NCBI RefSeq assembly: GCF_026627445.1
Contig: NZ_JAPNLJ010000006.1
Span: 124,001-188,000 of the forward strand
DNA from: Streptomyces sp. H27-H1
GTDB taxonomy: Bacteria; Actinomycetota; Actinomycetes; Streptomycetales; Streptomycetaceae
DNA length: 64,000 nt
Direction: 5' to 3'
In this document: positions 37,799 to 47,772 of the stretch, piece by piece
Position numbering within the stretch: the first letter of the stretch is position 1
How the letters are laid out: the number at the start of each line of letters is the position of its first letter
Translations under genes and position numbers: made by a program
Notes under the pieces: model-generated
Told to the model about the DNA's origin: nothing
Database searches by the model: none
The model's input: only the letters and a program-made list of their open reading frames with translations

Positions 37799-39074
37799 TG
37801 GGAGCGAGATCCGTTCCCGCACCGCGACGGCGCACCGCCACCAGACCAGGCCGGACCTCGCCCGCTTCCGCCTGAGCCGGTACGGGGGCCTGCGCGGAGG
37901 CCGCCACGGGAGCCTGCGCGGGAGCTTCTACGGAGGCCTCGTGCTCGGCATGCCCAGAGCAGCCGCCGCACGCCGAACCGCAGCCGGACCCGTCCGCCGG
38001 GGCGGAGGAGCCGCAAACTGGGGCGTCCGCGCCGTGCGAGCCGCAGCCACCGCCCGCGGCCGTGACCTCGGAGCGGTGCGCGGGAAGGGTGGACGTACCG
38101 GCGCCCTCCACCTCGAAGCCGGCGTCCGCGATCATGTCGAGGTCGGCCTGTCCGGCCTGGCCCTCACTGGTCAGGTAGTCGCCCAGGAAGATCGAGTTGA
38201 CCAGGTGCAGGGCGAGGGGCTGCATGCTGCGCAGGTGCACCTCGCGGCCGCCCGCGAGGCGGACCTCGACGTCGGGGCAGACGAAGCGGACCATCGCCAG
38301 GATCCGCAGGGCGCGCTGCGGGGTGAGGTTCCACTCCTTGGCCAGCGGGGTGCCCTCGAAGGGGATCAGGAAGTTGACCGGCACCGAGTCCGGGTCCAGC
38401 TCGCGCAGCGAGTAGACGACGTCGACGAGGTCCTCGTCGCTCTCGCCCATGCCCGCGATCAGGCCCGAGCAGGCCGACAGGCCGGCGGCGTGCGCCTTCT
38501 GCACCGTGTCGACCCGGTCCGCGTAGGTGTGGGTCTTGGTGATCTGGCCGTAGGTGGCCTCGGAGGTGTTGAGGTTGTGGTTGTAGGCGTCCGCGCCCGC
38601 GTCCTTCAGGCGCTCCGCCTGGCCGTCCGACAGCAGGCCGAGGCAGGCGCACACCTCGACGCCCTCGTTCTGCTCCTTGATGGCCGCGATCGTCTTGCCG
38701 ACCCGGTCCACGTCGCGGTCCGTCGGACCGCGCCCGCTCGCCACGAGGCACACCCGCTTCGCCCCGCCGGCGACGCCCGCGGCCGCGGCCTGCGAGGCCT
38801 CGTCGGGCTTCAGCCAGGTGTACTTGAGGATCTCGGCCTTCGACCCCAGGCGCTGGGAGCAGTACGAGCAGTCCTCGGGGCAGAGCCCCGACTTCAGGTT
38901 GACCAGGTAGTTCAGCTTGACCCGGCGCCCGAACCACTGTCGGCGCACCTTGCCGGCCGCGGCCACCACGTCGAGCAGTTCGTCGTCAGAGGTCGCCAGC
39001 ACGGCGAGTGCCTCTTCGCGGGTCGGCAGCTCACGCCGCAGCCCCTTGTCCACGAGGGTGTTCAGCAGGTCCAT
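37791..39074 (-). CDS. bioB: Biotin synthase with Cys/Gly/His-rich C-terminal extension
   Basis: The first 340 residues are a complete BioB with the radical-SAM motif [17 protein letters not shown] and the Arg-containing LAGGREVH region. It inserts sulfur into dethiobiotin. About 85 further residues follow, with [31 protein letters not shown] and an Ala/Pro/Gln repeat. Shorter extensions of this kind occur in Streptomyces BioB; a metal- or cluster-handling tail is possible. The start is ATG 39074. It is transcribed away from bioF. Confidence 0.95.
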   Translation of the reverse strand: MDLLNTLVDKGLRRELPTREEALAVLATSDDELLDVVAAAGKVRRQWFGRRVKLNYLVNLKSGLCPEDCSYCSQRLGSKAEILKYTWLKPDEASQAAAAGVAGGAKRVCLVASGRGPTDRDVDRVGKTIAAIKEQNEGVEVCACLGLLSDGQAERLKDAGADAYNHNLNTSEATYGQITKTHTYADRVDTVQKAHAAGLSACSGLIAGMGESDEDLVDVVYSLRELDPDSVPVNFLIPFEGTPLAKEWNLTPQRALRILAMVRFVCPDVEVRLAGGREVHLRSMQPLALHLVNSIFLGDYLTSEGQAGQADLDMIADAGFEVEGAGTSTLPAHRSEVTAAGGGCGSHGADAPVCGSSAPADGSGCGSACGGCSGHAEHEASVEAPAQAPVAASAQAPVPAQAEAGEVRPGLVAVRRRGAGTDLAPNA

Positions 39075-39232
39075 GACGCCGATCCTGTCCCACACGAGTA
39101 CTCCCGGCCAAGGAGAGATCGAACAACATGGCCGGAAGAGAGTGTGTGTATCGCCACACCTGACGCAGGGGTCACCGGCCGTTAGGGTCGGGCAGGTCTG
39201 TGGACTGCCGACAAAAAACGCGAGGACCGTCG

Positions 39233-40408
39233 ATGCCCGACCAGCACACCCCCGCCCCCGTGGACGTCTTCTCCTGGATCGACGAAGCAGAGCAGGCCCG
39301 GGAAATGGCCGGTCTGGTCCGGACGCTGCGTCCGCGCCCGGCTTCCTCCCCGTTGCTCGATCTCGCCAGCAACGACTACCTCGGGCTGTCGCGGCACCCC
39401 GAGACCGTGCGGGGCGCGCGCGAGGCGGCCGAGCTCTGGGGCACCGGCGCGACTGGATCACGTCTCGTCACCGGCACGACCGAACTCCATGCGGAGCTCG
39501 AGCGGGAGCTCGCCGCCTTCTGCGGGTTCGAGGCCGCCCTGGTGCTCTCCTCCGGATACGCGGCCAACCTCGCCGCCGTCACCGCGCTCAGCGACCGGGG
39601 CACCCTGGTCGTCTCGGACGCGGGCAACCACGCCTCGATCGTGGACGGCTGCCGGCTGTCCCGCGCCGACACCGCCGTCGTCCCGCACTCCGATCCGGAC
39701 AGTGCGCGCAAGACGCTCGCCGCGCACGAGGGGAGGGCGCTGCTGGTCACCGACTCGGTGTTCTCGGTCGACGGGGACGCGGCCCCGCTCGCGGCCCACG
39801 CGCGGGCCTGCCGGGCCGAGGGCGCGGCTCTGCTCGTGGACGACGCGCACGGTCTCGGGGTCCTGGGCGAGGGCGGCCGCGGCGCGCTGCACGCCGCCGG
39901 ACTCGCGGGGGCTCCCGGGGTGGTCGCGACGCTGACCCTCTCGAAGTCCCTGGGCAGCCAGGGCGGGGCCGTCCTGGGCCCGGCCAAGGTGATCCGGCAC
40001 CTGGTCAACACGGCTCGGACCTTCATCTTCGACACCGGGCTGGCCCCGGCCGCGACCGGCGCCGCGCTGGCCGCCCTGCGTCTGCTGGAGCGGGAACCGG
40101 AGCGCGCGGACCGCGCCCGGGCGGTGGCCGCCGAACTGTACGGGCGCCTCACCGCGTCCGGCCTGACCGCGGCCCGGCCGGACGCGGCCGTGGTGTCGGT
40201 ACGGGCCCCGTCGGCTTCGGCGGCACTGCGCTGGGCCGCCGACTGCCGCGAGGCAGGTCTGTCCGTGGGGTGCTTCCGGCCGCCGTCGGTACCGGACGGC
40301 ATCTCCCGGCTGCGACTGACCGCGCGGGCGGATCTCACGGGGGACGAGATCAGCCGTGCGGTGGAGACGATCCTGAAGACCGCTCCGGCCGGAGCCACGG
40401 ACCGCTGA
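39233..40408 (+). CDS. bioF: 8-amino-7-oxononanoate synthase
   Basis: The 391-residue PLP enzyme shows [44 protein letters not shown] and [11 protein letters not shown] (Schiff-base Lys). It condenses pimeloyl thioester with alanine, the first ring-building step. ATG 39233 follows GAGGA. It is divergent from bioB across 158 bp, which may hold a shared operator; I found no clear one. Confidence 0.95.
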   Translation: MPDQHTPAPVDVFSWIDEAEQAREMAGLVRTLRPRPASSPLLDLASNDYLGLSRHPETVRGAREAAELWGTGATGSRLVTGTTELHAELERELAAFCGFEAALVLSSGYAANLAAVTALSDRGTLVVSDAGNHASIVDGCRLSRADTAVVPHSDPDSARKTLAAHEGRALLVTDSVFSVDGDAAPLAAHARACRAEGAALLVDDAHGLGVLGEGGRGALHAAGLAGAPGVVATLTLSKSLGSQGGAVLGPAKVIRHLVNTARTFIFDTGLAPAATGAALAALRLLEREPERADRARAVAAELYGRLTASGLTAARPDAAVVSVRAPSASAALRWAADCREAGLSVGCFRPPSVPDGISRLRLTARADLTGDEISRAVETILKTAPAGATDR

Positions 40409-40423
40409 GCGCGGCCGCGGGAG

Positions 40424-40657
40424 CTACGCGAGCACGTCGCTCAGTGGTTCCGTCCCGATGGAGGCGAGGAAACCGTTCCAGGCCGGCCCGGTGAAGAGCA
40501 CGGCCGGGCCGTCCGTCCGCTTGGAGTCGCGGACGGCGAGCAGGCCGCCGCCGAGGGCGGCCGTCTCCACACAGTTGTTCATTCCGGTGCTGCGGCTGCT
40601 TCGCCGCCACCGCGCGCTGTTCAGAAGTCCGCCTGTGGATAAGGGGGTTGCGGACAC
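40424..40657 (-). CDS. DUF397 domain protein
   Basis: The 77-residue product has ARWRRSSRSTGMNNCVETA and VRDSKRTDGPAVLF, the DUF397 pattern. It lies 12 bp after the XRE gene and forms the chromosomal counterpart of the phage-borne pair at 26144-27210. Confidence 0.9.
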   Translation of the reverse strand: MSATPLSTGGLLNSARWRRSSRSTGMNNCVETAALGGGLLAVRDSKRTDGPAVLFTGPAWNGFLASIGTEPLSDVLA

Positions 40658-40669
40658 GGAGGTGCCTCC

Positions 40670-41554
40670 TTACGCGTCGTCAGCGAGGGCGCTGATGAGA
40701 TCCGACGAATCGCGGGGCGGGAGGGCGTGCGCCTGGATGGTGCGGAACGCGGCGCTGTACGCCTCAAGGTCTTCCTTCCGCTCCAGATAGAGGCTACTCG
40801 TCAAATGGTCGAGTACCACCACATCCAGATCGGCGATGTCCGGAAATGAGAAAATGACGAACGGTCCGGTCAGGCCGAGATGTCCCCCCACACTGAACGG
40901 CAGTACCTGCAAACGCACTTGGGGCAGGCTTGCCACCTCCACCAGGTGCCTCAGCTGCTCCGTCATCACCCCCGCCCCGCCGATCGTGCGCCGCAGCACC
41001 GCCTCGTCCAGGACCGCACTCAACTCCAGCGGTGGATCCGCCCGCAGTACGCACTGACGCGCCAGCCGTACGTCGACCAGCGCGTCCACCTTCGGCTCCG
41101 GCAGCCCGCCCAGCGCGGCCCGGGTCACGGCGCGCGCGTACTCCGGGGTCTGCAGCAGCCCCGGAACCACCGACAGTTCGACGGTGCGGGCCGAGCGGGC
41201 ACCCGCCTCCAGGCTGATGAAGTCCCGGTACTCCTGCGGCAGCAGCCCCCGGTAGTCGTGCCACCACTGGCGGCCGCGCCCGGTGTCGGCGTCCGGGGCG
41301 GGACCCGCCGCCGAGGCCGAGAGGGCTTCCAGCAGGGCGCGCTGCTGCGCGCTCACGACCTCTCCGTACACGTCGAGCAGCAGCCGGATGTCCTCCACCT
41401 TGACGCCGCTGCGCCCCGTCTCGATACGGCTGATCTTCGATTGGTGCCACCCCGCCAGCCGGGCCGCCTCACCGCTGGTGAATCCGGACCGGTCGCGAAG
41501 GGCACGGAGCTCCTCGCCGAGCTTGCGTCGGCGGACCGCGGGACCTTGCTGCAC
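40670..41554 (-). CDS. XRE-family regulator with DUF5753 (WhiJ-like)
   Basis: The 294-residue protein has the helix-turn-helix LGEELRALRDRSGFTSGEAARLAGWHQSKISRIE-like N-terminus and the DUF5753 domain (WWHDYRGLLPQEYRDFISLE, VPGLLQTPEYARAV). I use GTG 41554 after GGAGGAGGGC; the open frame extends to 41773 without support. With DUF397 and the divergent ATP-binding protein it forms a cassette seen many times in Streptomyces and linked to development. Confidence 0.88.
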   Translation of the reverse strand: MQQGPAVRRRKLGEELRALRDRSGFTSGEAARLAGWHQSKISRIETGRSGVKVEDIRLLLDVYGEVVSAQQRALLEALSASAAGPAPDADTGRGRQWWHDYRGLLPQEYRDFISLEAGARSARTVELSVVPGLLQTPEYARAVTRAALGGLPEPKVDALVDVRLARQCVLRADPPLELSAVLDEAVLRRTIGGAGVMTEQLRHLVEVASLPQVRLQVLPFSVGGHLGLTGPFVIFSFPDIADLDVVVLDHLTSSLYLERKEDLEAYSAAFRTIQAHALPPRDSSDLISALADDA

Positions 41555-41751
41555 GCCCTCCTCCTTCCACCGGCACACCTCGCACCAGTCTGCCGTCCAA
41601 ATACGCTCTTCCGTAGCAGAGTTCACTGCATCGAGCGACAGATATATGCATATCTTGGGGGATCGGCGGAAACGGCGGGACGATGGATGGCACTCTGGCG
41701 TCCAGCACAGATCCGGGACGGCTTCGCCCCGGTGGGAAAGGGACCGTCGCC

Positions 41752-42201
41752 ATGGCAGATCACCAGGAAGCATCCGTCACTCTGCCGAGCGATCCCGCCT
41801 CGGTCGCGGCCGCCCGCCGCTACGTCGCGGAGGTGCTGGGCGGGTGGGGACTCCCCGACGGTACCGACGCCGCCGACAGCGTCCGCCTCATCGTCTCGGA
41901 GCTGGCCACCAACTCCGTGCAGCACACCTTCGGGCAGTCGCCGACCTTCACCGTGGACATCCGGCTGGAGCGCGAGGAGTGGCTCCGCATCGGGGTCACC
42001 GACAGCTACCCGCGCTGGCCCAAGCGGCTCCCGGCCGCGGTCCAGCAGGACAACGGCCGGGGGATGGTCATCATCCGCTGGCTCGCCGCGGAGGCCGGCG
42101 GCCGGCTCTCCGTCAGCCCCACCGAGGACGGCGGCAAGACCGTGTGGATCGCCCTGCCCTGGACGGCCGGCGCTCCGGCGAAGAGCGCCACCGGCTGCTG
42201 A
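41752..42201 (+). CDS. ATP-binding protein, anti-sigma-factor kinase-like (HATPase)
   Basis: The 149-residue protein has RLIVSELATNSVQHTFG (N box), IGVTDSYPRWPKR (G1-like), NGRGMVIIRWLA (G2-like) and GGKTVWIALPW. It is a single GHKL domain like RsbW/SpoIIAB-type proteins. It is divergent from the XRE gene. An ATATGCATAT palindrome at 41644-41653 lies between them and may be an operator. ATG 41752 is preferred to 41683. Confidence 0.85.
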   Translation: MADHQEASVTLPSDPASVAAARRYVAEVLGGWGLPDGTDAADSVRLIVSELATNSVQHTFGQSPTFTVDIRLEREEWLRIGVTDSYPRWPKRLPAAVQQDNGRGMVIIRWLAAEAGGRLSVSPTEDGGKTVWIALPWTAGAPAKSATGC

Positions 42202-42231
42202 ACCAGGCCCCGGCCTGCCGGGGCGCGAACC

Positions 42232-42624
42232 TCAAGCGAGGTTGCGTTCCGCCGTGCTGCGCTCGATGCACAGCTCGTTGCCATCCGGGTCGGCGAGTAC
42301 CACCCAGCCCAGAACCCCATCCTCCGAGCGCCGGTCGTCCACGACCTTCGCGCCGAGTCCTAGCAGGCGCTCGACGGTCTCGTCCCGTGTGCCGGTGGGC
42401 GGCTGGATGTCCAAGTGGACCCGGTTCTTGACGGTCTTGGCGTCCGGCACGCGGATGAACAGGAGTCCGGGCGCACCGGGCTGTCCCGGCTCGAGCAGGA
42501 TCTCGTCGTCACCTTCGACGTCGTCGGGGTGTATCGGGAATCCGGTGACCGCAGACCAGAACTCGGCGCTCTTGTAGGGGTCGTGGGCGTCGAAGGTGAT
42601 ATGTCGGACGGGGTTGACGAACAT
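42232..42624 (-). CDS. VOC (glyoxalase/bleomycin-resistance fold) protein
   Basis: The 130-residue protein has VRHITFDAHDPYKSAEFW at the start and DPDGNELCIE at the end, the two ends of a VOC domain (His and Glu metal ligands). The substrate cannot be told. It faces the 41752 gene. Confidence 0.9.
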   Translation of the reverse strand: MFVNPVRHITFDAHDPYKSAEFWSAVTGFPIHPDDVEGDDEILLEPGQPGAPGLLFIRVPDAKTVKNRVHLDIQPPTGTRDETVERLLGLGAKVVDDRRSEDGVLGWVVLADPDGNELCIERSTAERNLA

Positions 42625-42940
42625 GTGACTCCTCGCTGGGTGTTCTGTGAGTGCATGCGTATACGGAAACAGGCCTGGCGAGCAACCGAGTTGAACCGGG
42701 TACCTGCCCGAAACCTGGGTTAACTCGGCGGAAAAGCGCGACGCCTAGCGTGGCAGCCGCGTTCCCTTCACCATTGATCACCCATGGGCCGGCAAAGCGA
42801 CGGTGGGCGGAACGGAAAGCCTTTCCCCGTGAAGGGCAAGACAAGGTTGGCTCGGATATGCGCAGGTCAACAAAGTGTTGAAGGCCCGTAGGGTCGGCTC
42901 GGCGCGATGCTGATCATGTTCCGGAAGCTTGGTGATTCCC
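42625..42940. other. Upstream region of the urease operon
   Basis: This 316-bp gap should hold promoters for the VOC gene (-) and ureA (+). An inverted pair, CGAGTTGAACC (42687-42697) and GGTTAACTCG (42718-42727), could be a regulator site. I see no RNA gene or further coding frame. Confidence 0.55.
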
Positions 42941-43261
42941 GTGCAGTTGACCCCCCACGAGCAAGAGAAGCTGCTCATCCACGTGGCCGCCGACGTGGCC
43001 GAGAGACGCAGGGCCAGGGGCTTGCTCCTCAACCACCCCGAGGCGATAGCCCTGATCACCGCACACATCCTCGAAGGAGCCCGCGACGGCCGGACGGTGG
43101 CCGAACTGATGGCCTCCGGGCGGACCGTGCTCTCCCGCGAGGAGGTCATGGAGGGGATACCCGAGATGATCCACGACGTCCAGGTCGAGGCGACCTTCCC
43201 CGACGGCACCAAGCTCGTCACCGTCCACGATCCGATCGTAGACAGGGGAGTCCTCGCGTGA
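42941..43261 (+). CDS. ureA: Urease gamma subunit
   Basis: The 106-residue product ([55 protein letters not shown]) is a standard UreA. I use GTG 42941, where the conserved sequence begins. It overlaps ureB by four bases. It forms the alpha-beta-gamma urease with the next two products. Confidence 0.95.
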   Translation: MQLTPHEQEKLLIHVAADVAERRRARGLLLNHPEAIALITAHILEGARDGRTVAELMASGRTVLSREEVMEGIPEMIHDVQVEATFPDGTKLVTVHDPIVDRGVLA

Positions 43262-43569
43262 TCCCCGGCGAAATCGCCTACGGAGACGGCCCGGTGCGCC
43301 TCAACGAGGGCCGGCCCGTCACCCGGCTGACCGTGCTCAACGCCGCCGACCGGCCCGTCCAGGTCGGCTCGCACTACCACTTCGCCGAGGCCAACCCCGG
43401 CCTCGACTTCGACCGCGGCGCCGCCCGCGGACTGCGGCTCGACATCGCCGCCGGCACCGCCGTCCGCTTCGAACCGGGCATCCCGGTCGCCGTGGACCTC
43501 GTACCGCTGGCCGGGCTGCGCACCGTGCCGGGACTGCGCGGAGAGACCGGAGGGCCGCTCGATGGCTGA
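43258..43569 (+). CDS. ureB: Urease beta subunit
   Basis: The 103-residue product ([44 protein letters not shown]) is a standard UreB. GTG 43258 overlaps the ureA stop, and the end overlaps ureC by 8 bases. Confidence 0.95.
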   Translation: MIPGEIAYGDGPVRLNEGRPVTRLTVLNAADRPVQVGSHYHFAEANPGLDFDRGAARGLRLDIAAGTAVRFEPGIPVAVDLVPLAGLRTVPGLRGETGGPLDG

Positions 43570-45283
43570 GATATCGCGCCAGGTCTACGCAGACCTCTTC
43601 GGGCCCACCACGGGCGACCGCATCCGCCTCGCCGACACCGACCTCTTCGTCGAGATCGAGCGGGACCTCGGCGGCGGCCCCGGCCGGGCCGGTGACGAGG
43701 CCGTCTTCGGCGGCGGCAAGGTCATCCGCGAATCCATGGGACAGGCCCGCACGACCCGCGCCGAAGGAGCCGCCGACACCGTCATCACCGGGGTGGTGAT
43801 CCTCGACCACTGGGGCATCGTCAAGGCCGACGTCGGCATCCGCGACGGCCGGATCTGCGGCATCGGCAAGGCCGGCAACCCCGACACCATGGACGGCGTC
43901 GACCGGACCCTGGTCATCGGCCCCGAGACCGAGATCATCGCGGGCAACGGGAAGATCCTCACCGCCGGCGCCATCGACGCCCACGTGCACTTCATCTCCC
44001 CGACCGTGATCGAGGAGGCCCTCGCCTCGGGGATCACCACCCTCGTCGGCGGTGGCACCGGCCCCGCGGAGGGAACCAAGGCCACCACCGTCACCCCCGG
44101 ACCCTGGCACCTGGCACGGATGTTCGCCGCGCTGGAGGCCTACCCCGTCAACATCGGCCTGCTCGGCAAGGGCAACACCATGTCCCGCGAGGGCATGTAC
44201 TCCCAACTGCGCGGCGGAGCACTCGGCTTCAAGCTCCACGAGGACTGGGGGTCCACCCCGGCCGTCATCGACGCCTGTCTCACCGTCTGCGAGGAGACCG
44301 GCGCCCAGGCCGCCATCCACACCGACACCCTCAACGAGGCCGGGTTCGTCGCCGACACCCTCGCCGCCATCGGCGGACGGACCATCCACTCGTACCACAC
44401 CGAAGGCGCGGGCGGCGGGCACGCCCCCGACATCATCACCGTGGTGTCCGAGCCGAACATCCTGCCCAGCTCCACCAATCCGACCCGGCCGCACACCGTC
44501 AACACCGTCGAGGAACACCTCGACATGCTGATGGTCTGCCACCACCTGAACCCCGCCGTCCCCGAGGACCTGGCCTTCGCCGAGTCCCGGATCCGGCCCT
44601 CCACCATCGCCGCCGAGGACGTCCTGCACGACCTCGGAGCCATCTCGATCATCTCCTCGGACGCCCAGGCCATGGGCCGCGTCGGCGAGGTCATCCTGCG
44701 CACCTGGCAGACCGCCCACGTGATGAAGAAGCGACGAGGCTCCCTGCCCGGTGACGGACCGGCCGACAACCACCGGGCCCGGCGCTACGTCGCCAAGTAC
44801 ACGATCAACCCCGCCGTCGCCCAGGGCCTGGCCCGCGAGATCGGCTCCGTCGAGACCGGCAAACTCGCCGACCTGGTGCTGTGGAACCCCGCCTTCTTCG
44901 GGGTCAAGCCCGAACTGGTCATCAAGGGAGGCCAGATCGCCTACGCGCAGATGGGGGACGCCAACGCCTCCATCCCCACCCCGCAGCCGGTCCTGCCGCG
45001 CCCGATGTTCGGGGCGTACGGTCGGGCCCCCGGGCTCAACTCGGTCAACTTCACCGCCCAGGCGGCCCTGGACGACGGACTGCCCGAACGGCTCGGCCTC
45101 GGCAAAGAGTTCGTCGCCATCGAGAGCACCCGCAAGGTGACCAAGGCGGACATGCGCAACAACGACGCCATGCCCAGGGTGGAGGTCGACGCCGACACCT
45201 TCACCGTCACCATCGACGGCGAAGTGGTGGAGCCGGCCCCCGCGACAGAACTGCCCATGGCCCAGCGTTACTTCCTCTTCTGA
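43562..45283 (+). CDS. ureC: Urease alpha subunit (nickel active site)
   Basis: The 573-residue protein has the first nickel ligands in DAHVHF, the carbamylated Lys in [20 protein letters not shown], the flap His region MVCHHL and [12 protein letters not shown]. All active-site residues I can check are present. It hydrolyses urea to ammonia and carbamate. The stop overlaps ureF (TGATG). Confidence 0.97.
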   Translation: MAEISRQVYADLFGPTTGDRIRLADTDLFVEIERDLGGGPGRAGDEAVFGGGKVIRESMGQARTTRAEGAADTVITGVVILDHWGIVKADVGIRDGRICGIGKAGNPDTMDGVDRTLVIGPETEIIAGNGKILTAGAIDAHVHFISPTVIEEALASGITTLVGGGTGPAEGTKATTVTPGPWHLARMFAALEAYPVNIGLLGKGNTMSREGMYSQLRGGALGFKLHEDWGSTPAVIDACLTVCEETGAQAAIHTDTLNEAGFVADTLAAIGGRTIHSYHTEGAGGGHAPDIITVVSEPNILPSSTNPTRPHTVNTVEEHLDMLMVCHHLNPAVPEDLAFAESRIRPSTIAAEDVLHDLGAISIISSDAQAMGRVGEVILRTWQTAHVMKKRRGSLPGDGPADNHRARRYVAKYTINPAVAQGLAREIGSVETGKLADLVLWNPAFFGVKPELVIKGGQIAYAQMGDANASIPTPQPVLPRPMFGAYGRAPGLNSVNFTAQAALDDGLPERLGLGKEFVAIESTRKVTKADMRNNDAMPRVEVDADTFTVTIDGEVVEPAPATELPMAQRYFLF

Positions 45284-45990
45284 TGGGCGCGGACTCCGCC
45301 GCCGGGCACGGCCCGATGGGCCTCGCCACCCTCCTCGTGCTCGCCGACGGCCGCTTCCCCGCCGGAGGGCACGCCCACTCCGGTGGGGCCGAAGCGGCTT
45401 GCAAGGCGGGCCGGATCCACGACGCCGCCACCCTGGCGGAGTTCTGCCGGGGCCGGCTGCACACCGCCGGGCTCGTCGCGGCCGCCCTCGCCGCGGCGGC
45501 CGCCCTCGGGATCGACCCGGCGGCCCTCGACGAAGCCGCCGACGCCCGGACCCCGTCGCCCGCGCTGCGCACCGCCGCGCGGCGGCTCGGGCGCCAGCTG
45601 ATGCGGGCCGCCCGCGCCACCTGGCCCGGCGCGGAACTCGACGCACTGGCGGCCGCGTTCCCGCGCGGGGCGCACCAGCCCGTGGTGCTCGGCGTCACGG
45701 CCCGGTCGGCGGGGCTCGGGCCGCTCGAGGCCGCGCACGTGGCGGCGTACGAGAGCGTGAGCGGGCCGGCCACCGCCACCGTACGGCTGCTCGGGCTGGA
45801 CCCCTTCGAGGCGACGGCGGTCCTGGCCGGGCTCGCCCCCGAGCTGGACTCCGTGTCCCGTCAGGCGGTGCGGGCAGCCCTGCGCGCCCGCACCGACGGC
45901 ACGCACACGCTGCCCGCGGCTTCCTCGCCGCTGCTGGACATCGCGGCGCAGGCCCACGCCGACTGGCCGGTACGCCTGTTCGCCTCCTGA
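45283..45990 (+). CDS. ureF: Urease accessory protein UreF
   Basis: The 235-residue product has LLVLADGRFPAGGHAHSGGAE, the conserved UreF start, and a helical rest. UreF works with UreG and UreD to load nickel into UreC. The start ATG 45283 overlaps the ureC stop. A gap of 97 bp follows before ureG. Confidence 0.9.
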   Translation: MGADSAAGHGPMGLATLLVLADGRFPAGGHAHSGGAEAACKAGRIHDAATLAEFCRGRLHTAGLVAAALAAAAALGIDPAALDEAADARTPSPALRTAARRLGRQLMRAARATWPGAELDALAAAFPRGAHQPVVLGVTARSAGLGPLEAAHVAAYESVSGPATATVRLLGLDPFEATAVLAGLAPELDSVSRQAVRAALRARTDGTHTLPAASSPLLDIAAQAHADWPVRLFAS

Positions 45991-46087
45991 TCAGCCGCTC
46001 GATCCGGCGCCTGTCCTCCCGTAGCGGGACCCCGTACGCACTCCCACCCCGCATCTCCCCTCCCGCCCCAGCTCAAGGAGAGCCCCC

Positions 46088-46783
46088 ATGCATCTCGACC
46101 ACGGCGTGACCTTCCCGCACCGCCACACCCACAGCGCGGAGCCGCTCCGGGCGGACGGCACCCGCCGCGCCCTGCGCATCGGCCTCGGCGGGCCCGTCGG
46201 CTCAGGCAAGACCGCCACCGTCGCCGCCCTGTGCCGGGCCCTGCGCGCGGAGGTGTCCATGGCCGTGGTCACCAACGACATCTACACCCGGGAGGACGCC
46301 GAGTTCCTGCTCCGCGAAGCCGTCCTGCCGCCCGAGCGGATCAGCGCGGTCGAGACCGGGGCCTGCCCGCACACCGCCATCCGCGATGACATCTCCGCCA
46401 ATCTGGAGGCCGTCGAGGAGCTGGAGGAGGCTTTCCGCGAACACGGATCACTCGGCTTGATCCTCGTCGAGTCCGGCGGCGACAACCTCACCGCCACCTT
46501 CTCCCGGGGCCTCGTCGACGCCCAGATCTTCGTCATCGACGTGGCCGGCGGCGACGACATCCCCCGCAAGGGCGGCCCCGGCGTCACCACCGCCGACCTG
46601 CTCGTCGTCAACAAGACCGACCTCGCCCCCCACGTCGGCTCGGACCTGGGCCGGATGGCCCGCGACGCCGCCGAGCAGCGCGGCGAACTCCCCGTCGCCT
46701 TCCAGTCCCTGCGCAGCGAGGAGGGCGTGGCCCCGGTGGCCGCCTGGGTGCGCGAGCGGATCGCCGCCTGGACCGCCCGGTGA
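46088..46783 (+). CDS. ureG: Urease accessory GTPase UreG
   Basis: The 231-residue protein has a P-loop ([17 protein letters not shown]), the CPH nickel/zinc motif ([13 protein letters not shown]), [12 protein letters not shown] and [10 protein letters not shown]. It drives nickel delivery with GTP. It starts at ATG 46088 after AAGGAG and overlaps ureD. Confidence 0.96.
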   Translation: MHLDHGVTFPHRHTHSAEPLRADGTRRALRIGLGGPVGSGKTATVAALCRALRAEVSMAVVTNDIYTREDAEFLLREAVLPPERISAVETGACPHTAIRDDISANLEAVEELEEAFREHGSLGLILVESGGDNLTATFSRGLVDAQIFVIDVAGGDDIPRKGGPGVTTADLLVVNKTDLAPHVGSDLGRMARDAAEQRGELPVAFQSLRSEEGVAPVAAWVRERIAAWTAR

Positions 46784-47586
46784 GCCCGAAGGGGAGCCCT
46801 ACGGTCACCAGCGCGGCCCCCGCCCTCCCCCCGGCCGGTCTGCGTGCCACCGCCCGGATCGGCGCCGCCGCCGACGGGCGGGGCTCCACAGCCCTGCCGC
46901 TGCTGGCCGGAGAGGGGCCGCTCGCCCTGCGCCGCACCCGGGGCGGGCCCGGCGAGGCGGGCGTCATGCTGGTCGGCGCCATGAGCGCCCCCCTGGGCGG
47001 CGACCACCTCACGGTCGAGGCCACCGCGGGGCCGGGCGCGCGGATGGTGCTCCGCTCCGCGGCGGCCACCCTGGCACTGCCCGGGCGGCACGGGGAAGCC
47101 GCGCGGTACGACGTACGGATCCGGCTCGCGGACGGGGCGGCGGTGCGCTGGCTTCCGGAGCCCCTCGTCTCGGTGCGCGGCAGCGACCTGCGGGTCGACA
47201 CCCGCGCCGAACTCGCTCCCACCGCACGGCTCCTGCTGCGCGAGGAACAGGTGCTGGGCCGTACCGGGGAGGCTCCGGGCCGCCTTCGCACCCGGCTCAC
47301 CGTGACCCGGGACGGACGGCCGCTGCTGGATCAGGAGCTGGACTGCGGCCCCGGCGCACCCGGCGGCTGGGACGGCCCGGCGGGACTCGCGGGCCACCGG
47401 GCGCTCGGCCAGCTGCTGGTGGTGGACCCGGAGTTCGCGAAGGCCCCGCCGCAGGCCGGGATGCTGGGGGAGTTCGCGGCGCTCGCCCCGCTGGCAGGGC
47501 CCGCCGTCCTGGTCACGGCCCTGGCCCCGGACGCGCTGCGGTTGCGTGAACTGCTCGACTCCGCCTGCGCCGCCTACGGTTGGTGA
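46780..47586 (+). CDS. ureD: Urease accessory protein UreD (UreH)
   Basis: The 268-residue product starts at GTG 46780 (overlap). It has [23 protein letters not shown] and [14 protein letters not shown], typical of actinobacterial UreD. It binds the apo-urease as scaffold for UreF/UreG. It is the last gene of the cluster. Confidence 0.9.
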   Translation: MSPKGSPTVTSAAPALPPAGLRATARIGAAADGRGSTALPLLAGEGPLALRRTRGGPGEAGVMLVGAMSAPLGGDHLTVEATAGPGARMVLRSAAATLALPGRHGEAARYDVRIRLADGAAVRWLPEPLVSVRGSDLRVDTRAELAPTARLLLREEQVLGRTGEAPGRLRTRLTVTRDGRPLLDQELDCGPGAPGGWDGPAGLAGHRALGQLLVVDPEFAKAPPQAGMLGEFAALAPLAGPAVLVTALAPDALRLRELLDSACAAYGW

Positions 47587-47772
47587 ACCCGGACGAATCA
47601 GACACCGCTCAGCGGTACACCCATTTCCGGATATCGGTCTGGCAAAGAACGGCCCCGTACTCTGTCGCACACTCCTGGTCAGGCGGAAGTATCCCCTGCA
47701 CACGCCGAGGACATCCACGCCGGCGTGAACCATGCCGCCCACGGCGGCAGATGACGCAGGGGGAACAACCAC

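Noticed and set aside
43337..45646. A minus-strand frame of 769 codons
   Set aside because: It is opposite ureC, whose active-site motifs are complete.
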